A stretch of DNA of 64,000 bases from CAYJNO01 sp964371715 (GTDB lineage: Bacteria; Bacillota_I; Bacilli_A; Erysipelotrichales; Erysipelotrichaceae). Location of the stretch: assembly GCA_964371715.1 (NCBI GenBank), contig CAYJNO010000008.1, forward strand, positions 11,910-75,909, in the 5' to 3' direction. Shown here in pieces: positions 44,463 through 53,698 of this stretch. Every line of letters begins with the position of its first letter. The first letter of the stretch is position 1. Position numbers and translations under genes: made by a program. Below the pieces are notes generated by a model. It had not been told where the DNA came from. It worked only from the letters and a program-made list of their open reading frames with translations, and did no database searches.

Positions 44463-44479
44463 GTTTAGTGTAACTAAAC
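44463..44479. promoter_or_regulatory. Operator copy 2 of the pot operon
   Basis: GTTTAGT-GTA-ACTAAAC, a perfect 7-bp dyad just before the SD of the regulator gene. Binding here would block transcription from the promoter, giving autoregulation. Confidence 0.7.
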
Positions 44480-44493
44480 AGGGAGGTGTAGCT

Positions 44494-45033
44494 TTGGATA
44501 TAGGTAATCGAATAAAATCACTTAGAAATAAAATGGGATTAACATTAGAAGAACTTGCAAGCAGGACAGAGCTTACAAAAGGATTCTTATCACAACTAGA
44601 ACGAAACTTGACATCCCCTTCAATTACAACATTACAAGATATCGCAGAAGCGTTAGGTGTTAATTTAGAGCAATTTTTTAAAGAAGAGAAAAATGAAAAA
44701 ATTGTATTTACTAAAGATGATTACTTTATTGATGAAAAAGAAGATTCTACAATTAATTGGATTGTACCAAATGCTCAAAAAAACGAAATGGAACCTATAA
44801 TTTTAGAGTTATCAACCAACGGGAAATCAAAGGAAATATTACCTCATGAAGGAGAAGAGTTTGGTTATGTCATCAGTGGTAAAATAAGTTTAGTAAACTT
44901 AGAAACAAATAAAAAGCACGTAATAAAAAAAGGGGAAACATTTTATATTAACGGAAGTTTTGCACACTGTTTGGTAAATGAAAATCATCAAAAAGCAGTA
45001 ATACTATGGGCATGTTCGCCGCCAATATTTTAA
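44494..45033 (+). CDS. XRE-cupin transcriptional regulator of polyamine uptake
   Basis: A 179-residue repressor-like protein. The N-terminal XRE helix-turn-helix (IGNRIKSLRNKMGLTLEELA, then GFLSQLERNLTSPSITTL) is joined to a C-terminal cupin domain (about residues 105-175, PHEGEEFGYVISGKI and KGETFYINGSFAHCL), the PuuR-like layout. The cupin may sense a polyamine or related ligand (inference). The TTG at 44494 is the start: SD GGGAGGTG lies 6 bases upstream. It leads the potABCD operon with an 11-base gap, and twin dyads flank its promoter. Confidence 0.88.
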   Translation: MDIGNRIKSLRNKMGLTLEELASRTELTKGFLSQLERNLTSPSITTLQDIAEALGVNLEQFFKEEKNEKIVFTKDDYFIDEKEDSTINWIVPNAQKNEMEPIILELSTNGKSKEILPHEGEEFGYVISGKISLVNLETNKKHVIKKGETFYINGSFAHCLVNENHQKAVILWACSPPIF

Positions 45034-45044
45034 GGGAGAAAATC

Positions 45045-46616
45045 ATGAAAAAAATTATTCAATTTAAAAACATTGTTAAAGAGTTCGATGGACAAATTGT
45101 ATTAAAAGGGATAAACCTTGATATAAATGAGAATGAGTTTGTAACATTACTTGGACCATCAGGTTGTGGTAAAACAACTCTTCTAAGAATATTAGGTGGT
45201 TTTTTAAATCAGAATGAGGGAGATATTATTTTTGATGGTAAAAATATAAATGATTTACCAGCGTACAAAAGAGAAGTCAATACAGTTTTCCAAAAGTATG
45301 CATTATTTCCACATTTAAATGTATATGACAATATTGCTTTTGGATTAAAAATAAAAAAACAAAGTAAAGATATTATTCAACAAAAAGTAAGACGTATGTT
45401 AGCTTTAGTAGGCCTTGATGGATATGAAAAAAGAGATGTTACTTCTTTATCTGGAGGGCAACAACAACGTATCGCTATTGCAAGAGCATTAGTTAATGAA
45501 CCAAGTGTTTTATTACTTGATGAACCTCTAGGAGCATTAGATTTCAAACTAAGAAAAGAAATGCAATTAGAACTTAAAAAAATTCAACAGGAAGTTGGAA
45601 TTACATTTATATTTGTTACACATGACCAAGAAGAAGCATTAACCATGTCTGATAAAATAGTTGTAATGAAAGATGGTGAAATACAGCAAATCGGTACACC
45701 ATTGGAAATATATAATGAGCCTATAAATGAATATGTTGCTGGCTTTATCGGGGAATCAAATATTATTGATGGAGTGATGAAGGAAGATTACTTAGTTAGC
45801 TTTGATGATAAAGATTATGAATGTGTTGATTTTGGATTTAAACAAAATGAAGAAGTCGATATTGTTGTTAGACCTGAAGATATTGACATCTGTAATCGTA
45901 ATGAAGGGTTATTAAATGGTATTGTAAAATCAGTATTATTTAAAGGAGTGCATTACGAAATAATAACTGAAACTGTATCAGGAACTTCAATTACGGTTAA
46001 GATGCATGTATTAAAAAATAATGATTTTATAAATGAAGCTCAAAAAGAAAAAATTTCAGCAAGTGATTTCTTTGTAGATATTGAAGATGTACCAAATTTA
46101 AAAGAAGCTGATATCATCGCAAAGGCAAACGCACAAGCTTGGACATTTGATAATGAAGATATCTCTATTAATAAAGTTTTATATGAATTAGATGAAAAAG
46201 TCGGTGTTTATTTATGCACATTTGAAACTGCAAAAGGTACTAGAATTACAATTAAAATTACTGTTACTAAACCTGTTTACACAGAAGATAAAAAATCAAA
46301 TATTGGGATAATGGCATTTGACTTCTATACTACAGTTGAAGAAATCAAAGAAAGTATTGCATTAGATACAGATCTTAAAACCTGGGCAAGTGCTAGTGCT
46401 TGGACATTAGATATGGAAGAAGTAATAGATATATATGATGTAAAATATGATTTTGATGAGGAAGAAATTGTAGAAGGTGATTATGAAATAACATTTGCTA
46501 CAAAAGGTCGTGAAATTAAAATTCATACAACTGATTTTGTTGAAGAAAATAAAAAAGTAGGTCTTAAATTTAATAAGGAAGATATTCATGTAATGAATAA
46601 AAAAGGTAGTTATTAA
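45045..46616 (+). CDS. potA: Spermidine/putrescine ABC transporter ATPase with inserted Ig-like repeats
   Basis: A 523-residue ATPase, about 150 longer than usual PotA. Walker A GPSGCGKTT (37-45), signature LSGGQQQR (135-142), Walker B LLLDEPLGALD (156-166), switch His in VTHDQEEA. The C-terminal TOBE region starts at RPEDID (276-281) and is interrupted after about residue 320. An insert of roughly 170 residues carries two similar units (about 338-408 and 424-496, each with DFxxxxEEI and an AWT-D segment), which resemble bacterial Ig-like repeats normally found on surface proteins. TOBE resumes at about 498 (VEENKKVGLKFN-KEDIHV). Start at 45045 follows SD AAGGGAG. Confidence 0.9.
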   Translation: MKKIIQFKNIVKEFDGQIVLKGINLDINENEFVTLLGPSGCGKTTLLRILGGFLNQNEGDIIFDGKNINDLPAYKREVNTVFQKYALFPHLNVYDNIAFGLKIKKQSKDIIQQKVRRMLALVGLDGYEKRDVTSLSGGQQQRIAIARALVNEPSVLLLDEPLGALDFKLRKEMQLELKKIQQEVGITFIFVTHDQEEALTMSDKIVVMKDGEIQQIGTPLEIYNEPINEYVAGFIGESNIIDGVMKEDYLVSFDDKDYECVDFGFKQNEEVDIVVRPEDIDICNRNEGLLNGIVKSVLFKGVHYEIITETVSGTSITVKMHVLKNNDFINEAQKEKISASDFFVDIEDVPNLKEADIIAKANAQAWTFDNEDISINKVLYELDEKVGVYLCTFETAKGTRITIKITVTKPVYTEDKKSNIGIMAFDFYTTVEEIKESIALDTDLKTWASASAWTLDMEEVIDIYDVKYDFDEEEIVEGDYEITFATKGREIKIHTTDFVEENKKVGLKFNKEDIHVMNKKGSY

Positions 46617-47395
46617 TGAAATCTTTTGCTAAGTTACTATATCCGTACATTGGTTGGTTAGCAATAATGGTAGCCTTACCAATGTTAATGATTGTGTTTT
46701 ATGCCTTTACTACATCAGGTAATGATGTTTTACAATTTAAATTTACTTTGGAACATTTTTTAAGGTTTTTTAGTGATGATATATTCCCAAGTGTTATGTA
46801 TAGATCATTGGTTCTTGCATTCTTTGTAACAATCATTTGTTTGTTATTAGGATATCCTATGGCATATTGTATGGCTAAACTAAAGCCAAACTCTCAAGTA
46901 ACAATACTGCTACTTGTAACATTGCCAATGTGGATAAATATGTTAGTAAGAACATATGCTTGGTTAGGTATTTTAAATGATGCACCTATAAGTAGTGAGG
47001 TTAAAGTATATATTGGTATGATTTATAACTTCATTCCATTTATGATTTTACAAATTTATACTTCATTAAGTAAAATGGATCAAAATTTAATTGTAGCTAG
47101 TTCTGATTTAGGTGCGAATAAGTGGCAAACATTTGTTAAAGTAATATTTCCTCTATCATTACCAGGTGTTGTATCTGGAATAATGCTAGTATTTTTACCT
47201 GCTGTATCTAGTTTCTTTATACCTAAATTACTTGGGGGAGGAGACTTCATCTTAATTGGTAATTTAATTGAAAGTTATTTTATTACAACAGGAGATTGGA
47301 ATTTTGGAAGTGCAATATCTTTAATTATGGCTGTTATTATAATGATTTCAATGTATATAACACGCAAGTTAGATAGAGAAGTAGGTGATGTATAA
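46616..47395 (+). CDS. potB: Spermidine/putrescine ABC transporter permease PotB
   Basis: A 259-residue membrane permease with six transmembrane segments. The EAA-type ATPase contact loop is ASSDLGANKWQTFVKVIFPLSLPGVVSG. Begins on the last base of the potA stop (TAATG) and ends on the potC ATG. Forms a heterodimeric channel with PotC. Confidence 0.93.
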   Translation: MKSFAKLLYPYIGWLAIMVALPMLMIVFYAFTTSGNDVLQFKFTLEHFLRFFSDDIFPSVMYRSLVLAFFVTIICLLLGYPMAYCMAKLKPNSQVTILLLVTLPMWINMLVRTYAWLGILNDAPISSEVKVYIGMIYNFIPFMILQIYTSLSKMDQNLIVASSDLGANKWQTFVKVIFPLSLPGVVSGIMLVFLPAVSSFFIPKLLGGGDFILIGNLIESYFITTGDWNFGSAISLIMAVIIMISMYITRKLDREVGDV

Positions 47396-48216
47396 TGAAA
47401 AAAATTATTAGTTTAATTCCTAAACTATATATAGGTTTAATGTTACTATTTCTTTATTTACCAATATTTTATGTAGTGTTATTTAGCTTTAATTCAGCAA
47501 AATCACTAACTAATTTTGAAGGATTCTCTTTTAAATGGTATGAGTCGATGTTTAATAATGATGTAATGATGGAATCAATTTATTACACTATTATAATTGC
47601 AGTAATAGCAACAGTTGTATCAACAATTATTGGTACAATATCGGCAATAGGTTTAAGTAAAAGCAGAAAAATAGTAAAAGAAATGGTAGTACAGGTTAAC
47701 AGTTTACCAATGATGAATCCAGAAATTGTTACGGCAATTGGGTTGATGCTTTTATTTGTAACATTTAATATAGAACGTGGTTTTTGGACATTACTATTAG
47801 CACATATTGCATTTTGTATACCGTATGTAATATTGAGTGTAATGCCAAAAATAAGAACATTAGATCCAAATGTTGCTGAAGCAGCATTAGATCTTGGATG
47901 TACACCATTTCAAGCTTTATATAAAGTAATTATCCCACAAATTATTCCAGGGATAATATCTGGGGCATTAATTGCCTTCACAATGTCGTTTGATGATTTT
48001 ATTATCTCATACTTCACTACAGGTCCTGGAATCAATACGATTGCAACATATGTTTATACGGCTGTTAAACGTATAAATCCAAGTGTTAACGCTTTATCAA
48101 GCGTTATTGTAATAGTTATTACGGTAGTATTAATTTTAGTTAATGTAATACCGATGATAATAGAAAATAGGAGAAAAAAGAGAAATGAAAAAATTATTAG
48201 CAGTAGTATTAACTAG
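47395..48216 (+). CDS. potC: Spermidine/putrescine ABC transporter permease PotC
   Basis: A 273-residue membrane permease with six transmembrane segments. The EAA loop is AEAALDLGCTPFQALYKVIIPQIIPGIISGALIAFT (start of this stretch at about residue 160), and the TMSFDDFIISYF signature of PotC follows. The charged C-terminal tail is read in a region that overlaps potD by 32 bases. Confidence 0.93.
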   Translation: MKKIISLIPKLYIGLMLLFLYLPIFYVVLFSFNSAKSLTNFEGFSFKWYESMFNNDVMMESIYYTIIIAVIATVVSTIIGTISAIGLSKSRKIVKEMVVQVNSLPMMNPEIVTAIGLMLLFVTFNIERGFWTLLLAHIAFCIPYVILSVMPKIRTLDPNVAEAALDLGCTPFQALYKVIIPQIIPGIISGALIAFTMSFDDFIISYFTTGPGINTIATYVYTAVKRINPSVNALSSVIVIVITVVLILVNVIPMIIENRRKKRNEKIISSSIN

Positions 48217-49264
48217 TATTTTAGCTTTATCAATTGTAGGATGTTCATCAAATGAAACAGCAAACAATGCTAAAGAAACTTATGGTTGTGACACATTAAA
48301 TGTATTCAACTGGGGAGAATATGTTGGTGAAACTGTAATCAGTGACTTTGAAGATGAATATGGAGTTAATGTTAATTATTCATTATTTGAGTCAAATGAA
48401 GTAATGTATACTCAACTTCAAGGTGGAAATAACTATGATGTATTAATTCCGTCTGACTACATGGTTGAAAGATTAATGGCAGAAGATTTATTAGCAACAT
48501 TAGATCTATCAAAAATTCCAAATATCGCAAATTTAGCTGATGGTGTTAAAAATTTAGATTATGATCCGAATAATGAATATTCTATTCCTTACTTCTGGGG
48601 AAATGTAGGAATTGTTTATAATAAAACAACAATTGATCCAGAACTTGTTGAAGAATTAGGTTTCAACATCTTCTTGGAACCAGAGTTAAAAGATCGTGCT
48701 TATTTATATGATTCTGAAAGAGATTCATTTATGATGGCATTTAAAGCTTTAGGTTATTCAATGAATACAGAAAATCCTGATGAGATTCAAGCAGCATATG
48801 ATTGGTTATTAGAAGTAAATGAAATAATTAATCCTTCATATGTTACAGATGAAGTAATTGATGCAATGGTAAACGGAAATAAAGATATCGCGGTTGTATA
48901 TAGTGGAGATGCTAGTTATATTCTAAGTGAAAATGAAGATATGGCATTTAGTGCACCACAAGCTGGTACAAATTTATGGTCAGATTCAATGGTTATTCCA
49001 GCAAGCAGTGAGTGTCAAGAGCTAGCGCATGTATTTATTAATTATATGTTAGATGAAGAAGTATCATTAGCAAACTCAACATACGTTGGTTATACAGCAA
49101 ATACAAATTACGCTATAGAAGCGTTATCAACTGAAGGTGGAGATTATGAAGGTATTAACTCATATATTCCACGTAATGGCAATCCAAATGATGAAATTTT
49201 TAAACATAACGAAGTGTTAGTTAAAGAATTATCAGAATTATGGATTAAAGTTAAAAGCCAATAA
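48185..49264 (+). CDS. potD: Spermidine/putrescine-binding lipoprotein PotD
   Basis: A 359-residue extracellular substrate-binding lipoprotein. Signal peptide with lipobox SIVGC (Cys20). Mature part has LNVFNWGEYVGETVISDFE, YDVLIPSDYMVERL, and SGDASYILSEN, typical of PotD. Polyamine specificity (spermidine vs putrescine) is not decided. SD GGAGAAAAAAG lies within the potC end. Last gene of the operon. Confidence 0.94.
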   Translation: MKKLLAVVLTSILALSIVGCSSNETANNAKETYGCDTLNVFNWGEYVGETVISDFEDEYGVNVNYSLFESNEVMYTQLQGGNNYDVLIPSDYMVERLMAEDLLATLDLSKIPNIANLADGVKNLDYDPNNEYSIPYFWGNVGIVYNKTTIDPELVEELGFNIFLEPELKDRAYLYDSERDSFMMAFKALGYSMNTENPDEIQAAYDWLLEVNEIINPSYVTDEVIDAMVNGNKDIAVVYSGDASYILSENEDMAFSAPQAGTNLWSDSMVIPASSECQELAHVFINYMLDEEVSLANSTYVGYTANTNYAIEALSTEGGDYEGINSYIPRNGNPNDEIFKHNEVLVKELSELWIKVKSQ

Positions 49265-49273
49265 TTTTAAGTT

Positions 49274-49307
49274 AAGTACTATATTTTAAAATGTAGTACT
49301 TTTTTTA
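49274..49307 (+). terminator. Terminator of the pot operon
   Basis: AAGTACTATATTTT/AAAATGTAGTACTT stem (one mismatch) with seven Ts. Confidence 0.85.
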
Positions 49308-49373
49308 TGAATTTTCAGTGAAAAATCTTTAATCAGATAAATATGTGTTATGATAAATATTGAGGTAAATAAT

Positions 49374-50042
49374 ATGAAATATAAGTTAATAATATTTGAT
49401 TTAGATGGAACATTATTAAATACAATTACAGATTTAAATTTAACTTTAAATATAATTTTAGATAAATATGATAGTAGTAAAGTATCACTAGAAACTACTA
49501 GAAAGAACATCGGATATGGAAGGTCAAATTTAATAAAAAAATCTTTAATAAATTAAGAAAATTTTAATCAAAAACTTGTTTTTGAATTTGATGAAATATA
49601 TCGAAAAAATTATAATAAAAATATCGAGATATACCCGCATATCAAAGAAGTAATTAGTTATTTTAAACAAAAAAAGATTAAAATTGTAATAATTTCAAAT
49701 AAACAACAAGAGTTTTGTGAATTAATTGTTAGAGAATATTTTAATAATGATATAGATATGATAATCGGTGTTGGTGGTGATTTTATTCCCAAACCGTGTA
49801 TAGATAGCACACTTTATGTCTTAGATAAATTTGGATTAAATAATGATGAGGTACTTTTTGTAGGAGATGCTGAAACTGATTTACTAACCGCGAATAATGC
49901 AAAAGTTGATAATGTATTTGTCACTTGGGGATATCGATCAGAAAAAGAAATTCAAAATATTAATTATAAATATAAAATAAATGATGCACTTGAGTTAATA
50001 GAAATTATAGAGGATAAATATGAATATAAACAAAATATATGA
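49374..50042 (+). pseudogene. HAD-family phosphatase interrupted by one in-frame stop
   Basis: Would encode a 222-residue phosphoglycolate phosphatase-like HAD enzyme. Motif I FDLDGTLLNT lies at the N-terminus, then a helical cap, IVIISNK (motif II) and FVGDAETDLLTANNA (motif IV). The only lesion is TAA at 49554-49556 (codon 61); the reading frame on both sides is the same, with good codon usage and no shift. So it is a young pseudogene, a read-through case or a base-call error. Its end overlaps the ilvA start by 23 bases. Confidence 0.8.
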
Positions 50043-51240
50043 AGCAAAAGAAGTGTTAAATAATATTATAGTAAACACACCTATTTTAGATGCAAGAAAT
50101 GTAAAAAACAATCTATATATAAAAGCTGAAAATATGCAAAAAACAGGGTCTTTTAAGCTAAGAGGTGCATATTACAAAGTGTCAAGTTTATCAAATGAAA
50201 AAAAGAAAAATGGAATTGTCGCTGCAAGTGCTGGCAATCACGCTCAAGGGGTTGCTCTAGCATGTTTTGAAAATAAAATTAAAGGGACGATAGTAATGCC
50301 TAAAAGTGCACCTATATTAAAAGTAGAGGCAACAAAAGCTTATGGAGTAGAAGTTGTGCTTCAAGGTGATACATTCAACGATGCATATAAATATGCTAAG
50401 CATTTAGCGGGCATAAACGATGCATCTTTTATTGAGCCATTTAATGACATAGATGTGATTTGTGGACAAGGTACAATTGGACTTGAATTACTAGAGCATT
50501 TAGAAGATGATGATACAATAGTTGTTCCCATAGGTGGAGGTGGTTTAATTAGCGGAATTGCATATACGGTAAAAACATTAAGACCATCAATAAAAATTGT
50601 AGGTGTACAAGCGAAAAATGCTCCAAGTATGTATGAATCAATAAAAAATAATGAATTATTAACAATACCAGTAAAAACAATGGCTGATGGAATTGCAGTA
50701 GCATCTCCTGGTGATATTACATACGATTTATGTAAAAAATATGTTGATGAAATTGTGCTAGTAGATGATGAAGAAATTGCAGCAACAATATTGATATTAT
50801 TAGAAAAAATGAAATTAGTAGCAGAAGGAGCAGGTGCAATTAGTGTAGCTGCATGTCTTTTTGATAAAGTAAAATATGAAAATAAAATTTATGCAATATT
50901 ATCTGGAGGTAATATTGATGTTAATTATTTAGCGAGCATAATTGATCTTGGCTTACATAGGTTAAATAGAAAGATAGAATTAAATTTCTTAGTTATCGAT
51001 AAACCAGGTAATCTAAAAAGAATAGTTGATATATTTAGCTCGGCTAATGTAAATATAAACTCGGTTGAACACCATCGAGCAAAAGAAGAAATACTTACAA
51101 AAAAGTGTCAAGTTAATGTTGTGATAGAGGTTACTGATAATAAACAATTTTTAGATTTGATAGAAATTCTTAAAAAAGAAAAATATATTATAACCGAAAA
51201 AGATGACAAATTTTTAGTTGAGGAAGTGAAAAATGGATAA
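50020..51240 (+). CDS. ilvA: Threonine ammonia-lyase
   Basis: A 406-residue PLP enzyme deaminating threonine (or serine) to 2-oxobutyrate. The PLP lysine is Lys46 in TGSFKLRGA; the phosphate loop is PIGGGGLIS; ASAGNHAQGVA is typical. A C-terminal ACT-like regulatory domain (about 325-405) follows. Biosynthetic (IlvA) and catabolic (TdcB) forms are not separable here; no isoleucine genes are nearby. Overlaps the HAD gene upstream and the zinc-ribbon gene downstream by 8 bases. Confidence 0.92.
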   Translation: MNINKIYEAKEVLNNIIVNTPILDARNVKNNLYIKAENMQKTGSFKLRGAYYKVSSLSNEKKKNGIVAASAGNHAQGVALACFENKIKGTIVMPKSAPILKVEATKAYGVEVVLQGDTFNDAYKYAKHLAGINDASFIEPFNDIDVICGQGTIGLELLEHLEDDDTIVVPIGGGGLISGIAYTVKTLRPSIKIVGVQAKNAPSMYESIKNNELLTIPVKTMADGIAVASPGDITYDLCKKYVDEIVLVDDEEIAATILILLEKMKLVAEGAGAISVAACLFDKVKYENKIYAILSGGNIDVNYLASIIDLGLHRLNRKIELNFLVIDKPGNLKRIVDIFSSANVNINSVEHHRAKEEILTKKCQVNVVIEVTDNKQFLDLIEILKKEKYIITEKDDKFLVEEVKNG

Positions 51241-51634
51241 AATAAGAAACTTTTTATATCGCTTTATGTATGGAAGAAATGGGATGGATGAATTAAATAT
51301 CTTCATGTTTTTTATTTATATCTCTTTATATTTAATTAACATCTTTTTAGAAAACATCATTTTAAATATTTTTGTTGTCTTAATTGTTGCTGTTGTTTTC
51401 TTTAGAATTTATTCAAAAAATTTAATTAAACGTAGAAAAGAAAATCAATATTTTAAATATAAAATTACACCAATAAAAAAACGTGTTAAACTAATTGTAA
51501 AAGGAGTTAAAGATAGGCAACATAAATATTTATTATGTCCATATTGTGGACAAAATATAAGAGTTCCGAAAGGTAAAGGGAAAATCGAAATTACATGCCC
51601 AAAATGTAAAAGAAAGTTTGACAATAAATCATAA
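51233..51634 (+). CDS. Membrane protein with C-terminal zinc ribbon
   Basis: A 133-residue protein of unknown function. It starts with an amphipathic MDKIRNFLYRFMYGRNGMDELN segment, found in a widespread Bacillota family, then two hydrophobic segments (about 23-40 and 42-60), a basic stretch, and a zinc ribbon (CPYCGQNIRVPKGKGK then CPKCKRKF). Topology places the ribbon inside the cell. It starts inside ilvA and is followed by galK after 12 bases, so it is transcribed with metabolic genes. Confidence 0.8.
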   Translation: MDKIRNFLYRFMYGRNGMDELNIFMFFIYISLYLINIFLENIILNIFVVLIVAVVFFRIYSKNLIKRRKENQYFKYKITPIKKRVKLIVKGVKDRQHKYLLCPYCGQNIRVPKGKGKIEITCPKCKRKFDNKS

Positions 51635-51646
51635 AAAGGAGGAAAT

Positions 51647-52918
51647 ATGAAAAAAGATTTAATAGTTAAAGATTTATTTGATGGGGTTTATGATAATAAA
51701 ATTGCAAGACTTATGGGTGAGCATAATGTAGAAAAGCAAAAGTTACGTTATATTAATATCATTAATGAAACATATAATTTGTTTAATGATGATAAAATAT
51801 TTTTGTTTAGTGCTCCGGGTAGAACTGAAATTGGTGGAAATCATACTGATCATCAACTTGGTAATGTTTTAGCAGCAAGTGTAAATATGGATATTGTAGC
51901 TGGAGTTGTACAGTGTGATGATTATATTGAATATTACAGTGATGGATTTAAAATAGAAAAAATAAATATTAATGATTTAGAAATAAAAAAAGAAGAGTAT
52001 TATACTTCAGAGTCTTTAATAAAGGGTACACTTGCAAGATTTAAAGAACTTGGATATAAAATTGGTGGATTTAGTTGTTATAGCAATAGTGAAGTTTTAA
52101 AAGGGTCAGGTATTTCTTCAAGTGCAGCATTTGAAGTGCTTGTTGGAACAATACTATCACACTTATATAATGAAGGAAAAATAGATCCAATTGATATAGC
52201 TAAAATAGGACAATACGCGGAAAATGTCTATTTCAATAAACCATGTGGTCTAATGGATCAAATGGCCTGTTCCGTAGGTGGTTTTGTTGGTATAAATTTC
52301 AGTGATAAAGATAATCCATTAGTAGAAAAAATTGATTTTAACTTTAATGATTATGGATATCAATTAATATTGGTAGATACTAAAGGTGATCATGCAGATC
52401 TTTCTGATGAATATGGATTAATGAAGAGTGAGATGGTTAGTGTAGCTAATGCATTAGGTGTTAATGTTTTATCAGAAACTACGATTGAGGAGCTGATGTT
52501 AAAAATTAATGATGTAAAAAAAGAAACTCATGATAGAGCTATTTTAAGAGCAATTCATTACTTTAATGAAGATAAAAGAGCAATCATGGAAAAAAATGCT
52601 CTTAAGGAAAAAAACATAAATAAATTTAAAAAGCTTATGATTGATAGTGGTCAATCGTCATTTATGTATTTACAAAACATTTATTCTCCAACTAATGTGT
52701 ATGTCCAAAATATATCTATGGGATTAGCACTTTCAGAACACATATTAAGAGATAAAGGTGCATATAGAGTACATGGTGGTGGACTTGCTGGTACAATTCA
52801 AGCTTTAGTACCGAATGAATTAGTTGACAGCTATGTTGAATTATTAAATAGATTTTTTGGGCAAAACTCATGTCATATCATGATGATTAGACCAGAAGGA
52901 GGAGTTCGTATTTTATAA
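51647..52918 (+). CDS. galK: Galactokinase
   Basis: A 423-residue GHMP kinase phosphorylating galactose at C1 for the Leloir pathway. N-terminal sugar-binding signature APGRTEIGGNHTDHQLGNVLA, ATP loop LKGSGISSSAAFE, and C-terminal HGGGLAGTIQAL. The GRTEIGGNHTDH wording and length (about 420-430) are those of a Bacillota subgroup, longer than E. coli GalK through an N-terminal extension. galT/galE are not present. SD AAAGGAGG precedes the ATG. Confidence 0.9.
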   Translation: MKKDLIVKDLFDGVYDNKIARLMGEHNVEKQKLRYINIINETYNLFNDDKIFLFSAPGRTEIGGNHTDHQLGNVLAASVNMDIVAGVVQCDDYIEYYSDGFKIEKININDLEIKKEEYYTSESLIKGTLARFKELGYKIGGFSCYSNSEVLKGSGISSSAAFEVLVGTILSHLYNEGKIDPIDIAKIGQYAENVYFNKPCGLMDQMACSVGGFVGINFSDKDNPLVEKIDFNFNDYGYQLILVDTKGDHADLSDEYGLMKSEMVSVANALGVNVLSETTIEELMLKINDVKKETHDRAILRAIHYFNEDKRAIMEKNALKEKNINKFKKLMIDSGQSSFMYLQNIYSPTNVYVQNISMGLALSEHILRDKGAYRVHGGGLAGTIQALVPNELVDSYVELLNRFFGQNSCHIMMIRPEGGVRIL

Positions 52919-52957
52919 TTTTAATTTTTAGTGTATAATGGTTCAAGGGGTGAGAAA

Positions 52958-53698
52958 ATGACTTATATTATTTTAGATGGTGTTCAAAGCTATTATGAAA
53001 AAACAGGTGATGGAAAACAGTCTATTATCCTTTTACATGGTTGGGGTCAAAATACAATTATGATGAAACCAATAGCTGATTTTTTTGAACAAAAATTTAC
53101 AATATACAATATAGATTTTTTAGGATTTGGAAAATCAAGCGAACCAAATAGATCTTTTACACCTGATGATTATTGTGAATGGTTACGTTCCTTTACAATT
53201 GAGTTAAACATTGAAAATCCAATTCTGATTGGGCATTCATTTGGTGGGCATATAGCGATGAGATATGCTGCTAAATATGAAGTAAGAAAATTGATCTTAA
53301 CTGGTGCAGCTGGGTTAAAACCTAAAAGAGGGCTAGATTATTACTTTAAGGTTTATTCGTATAAATTAGGGAAAAAAATACCGATTATTAATAAAATAAA
53401 ATTAAATAAAAATGCTGGATCAACTGATTATCAAAATACTAAAGGTATAATGCGAGAGACATTTGTCAAAGTTGTAAATTCATATGTTAATGATTTAATT
53501 TTAAATATAAAGTGTCCAACTCTATTGATTTATGGGAGTGATGATGACGCTACTCCTTTATGGATGGGTAAGTATCTTGAAAGAAATATAAAAGATGCTG
53601 GATTAGTAGTTTTTGAAAAGAGAAGTCATTATGCGTATTATGAAGAAATTAATCGTTTTAATATGATTGTTGATGCTTTTATTAAGGGGGATGCTTAA
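52958..53698 (+). CDS. Alpha/beta hydrolase
   Basis: A 246-residue alpha/beta-fold hydrolase. Oxyanion region LLHGWGQN, nucleophile elbow GHSFGGH (Ser), acid Asp probably in YGSDDDATPL, and His in KRSHYAYYEE. Substrate unknown. The ATG at 52958 is chosen because GGGGTGAG lies before it; a TATAAT at 52934-52939 could be its -10. It stops on the ATG of the MurF-like gene (TAATG), implying a joint cell-wall role (inference). Confidence 0.88.
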   Translation: MTYIILDGVQSYYEKTGDGKQSIILLHGWGQNTIMMKPIADFFEQKFTIYNIDFLGFGKSSEPNRSFTPDDYCEWLRSFTIELNIENPILIGHSFGGHIAMRYAAKYEVRKLILTGAAGLKPKRGLDYYFKVYSYKLGKKIPIINKIKLNKNAGSTDYQNTKGIMRETFVKVVNSYVNDLILNIKCPTLLIYGSDDDATPLWMGKYLERNIKDAGLVVFEKRSHYAYYEEINRFNMIVDAFIKGDA

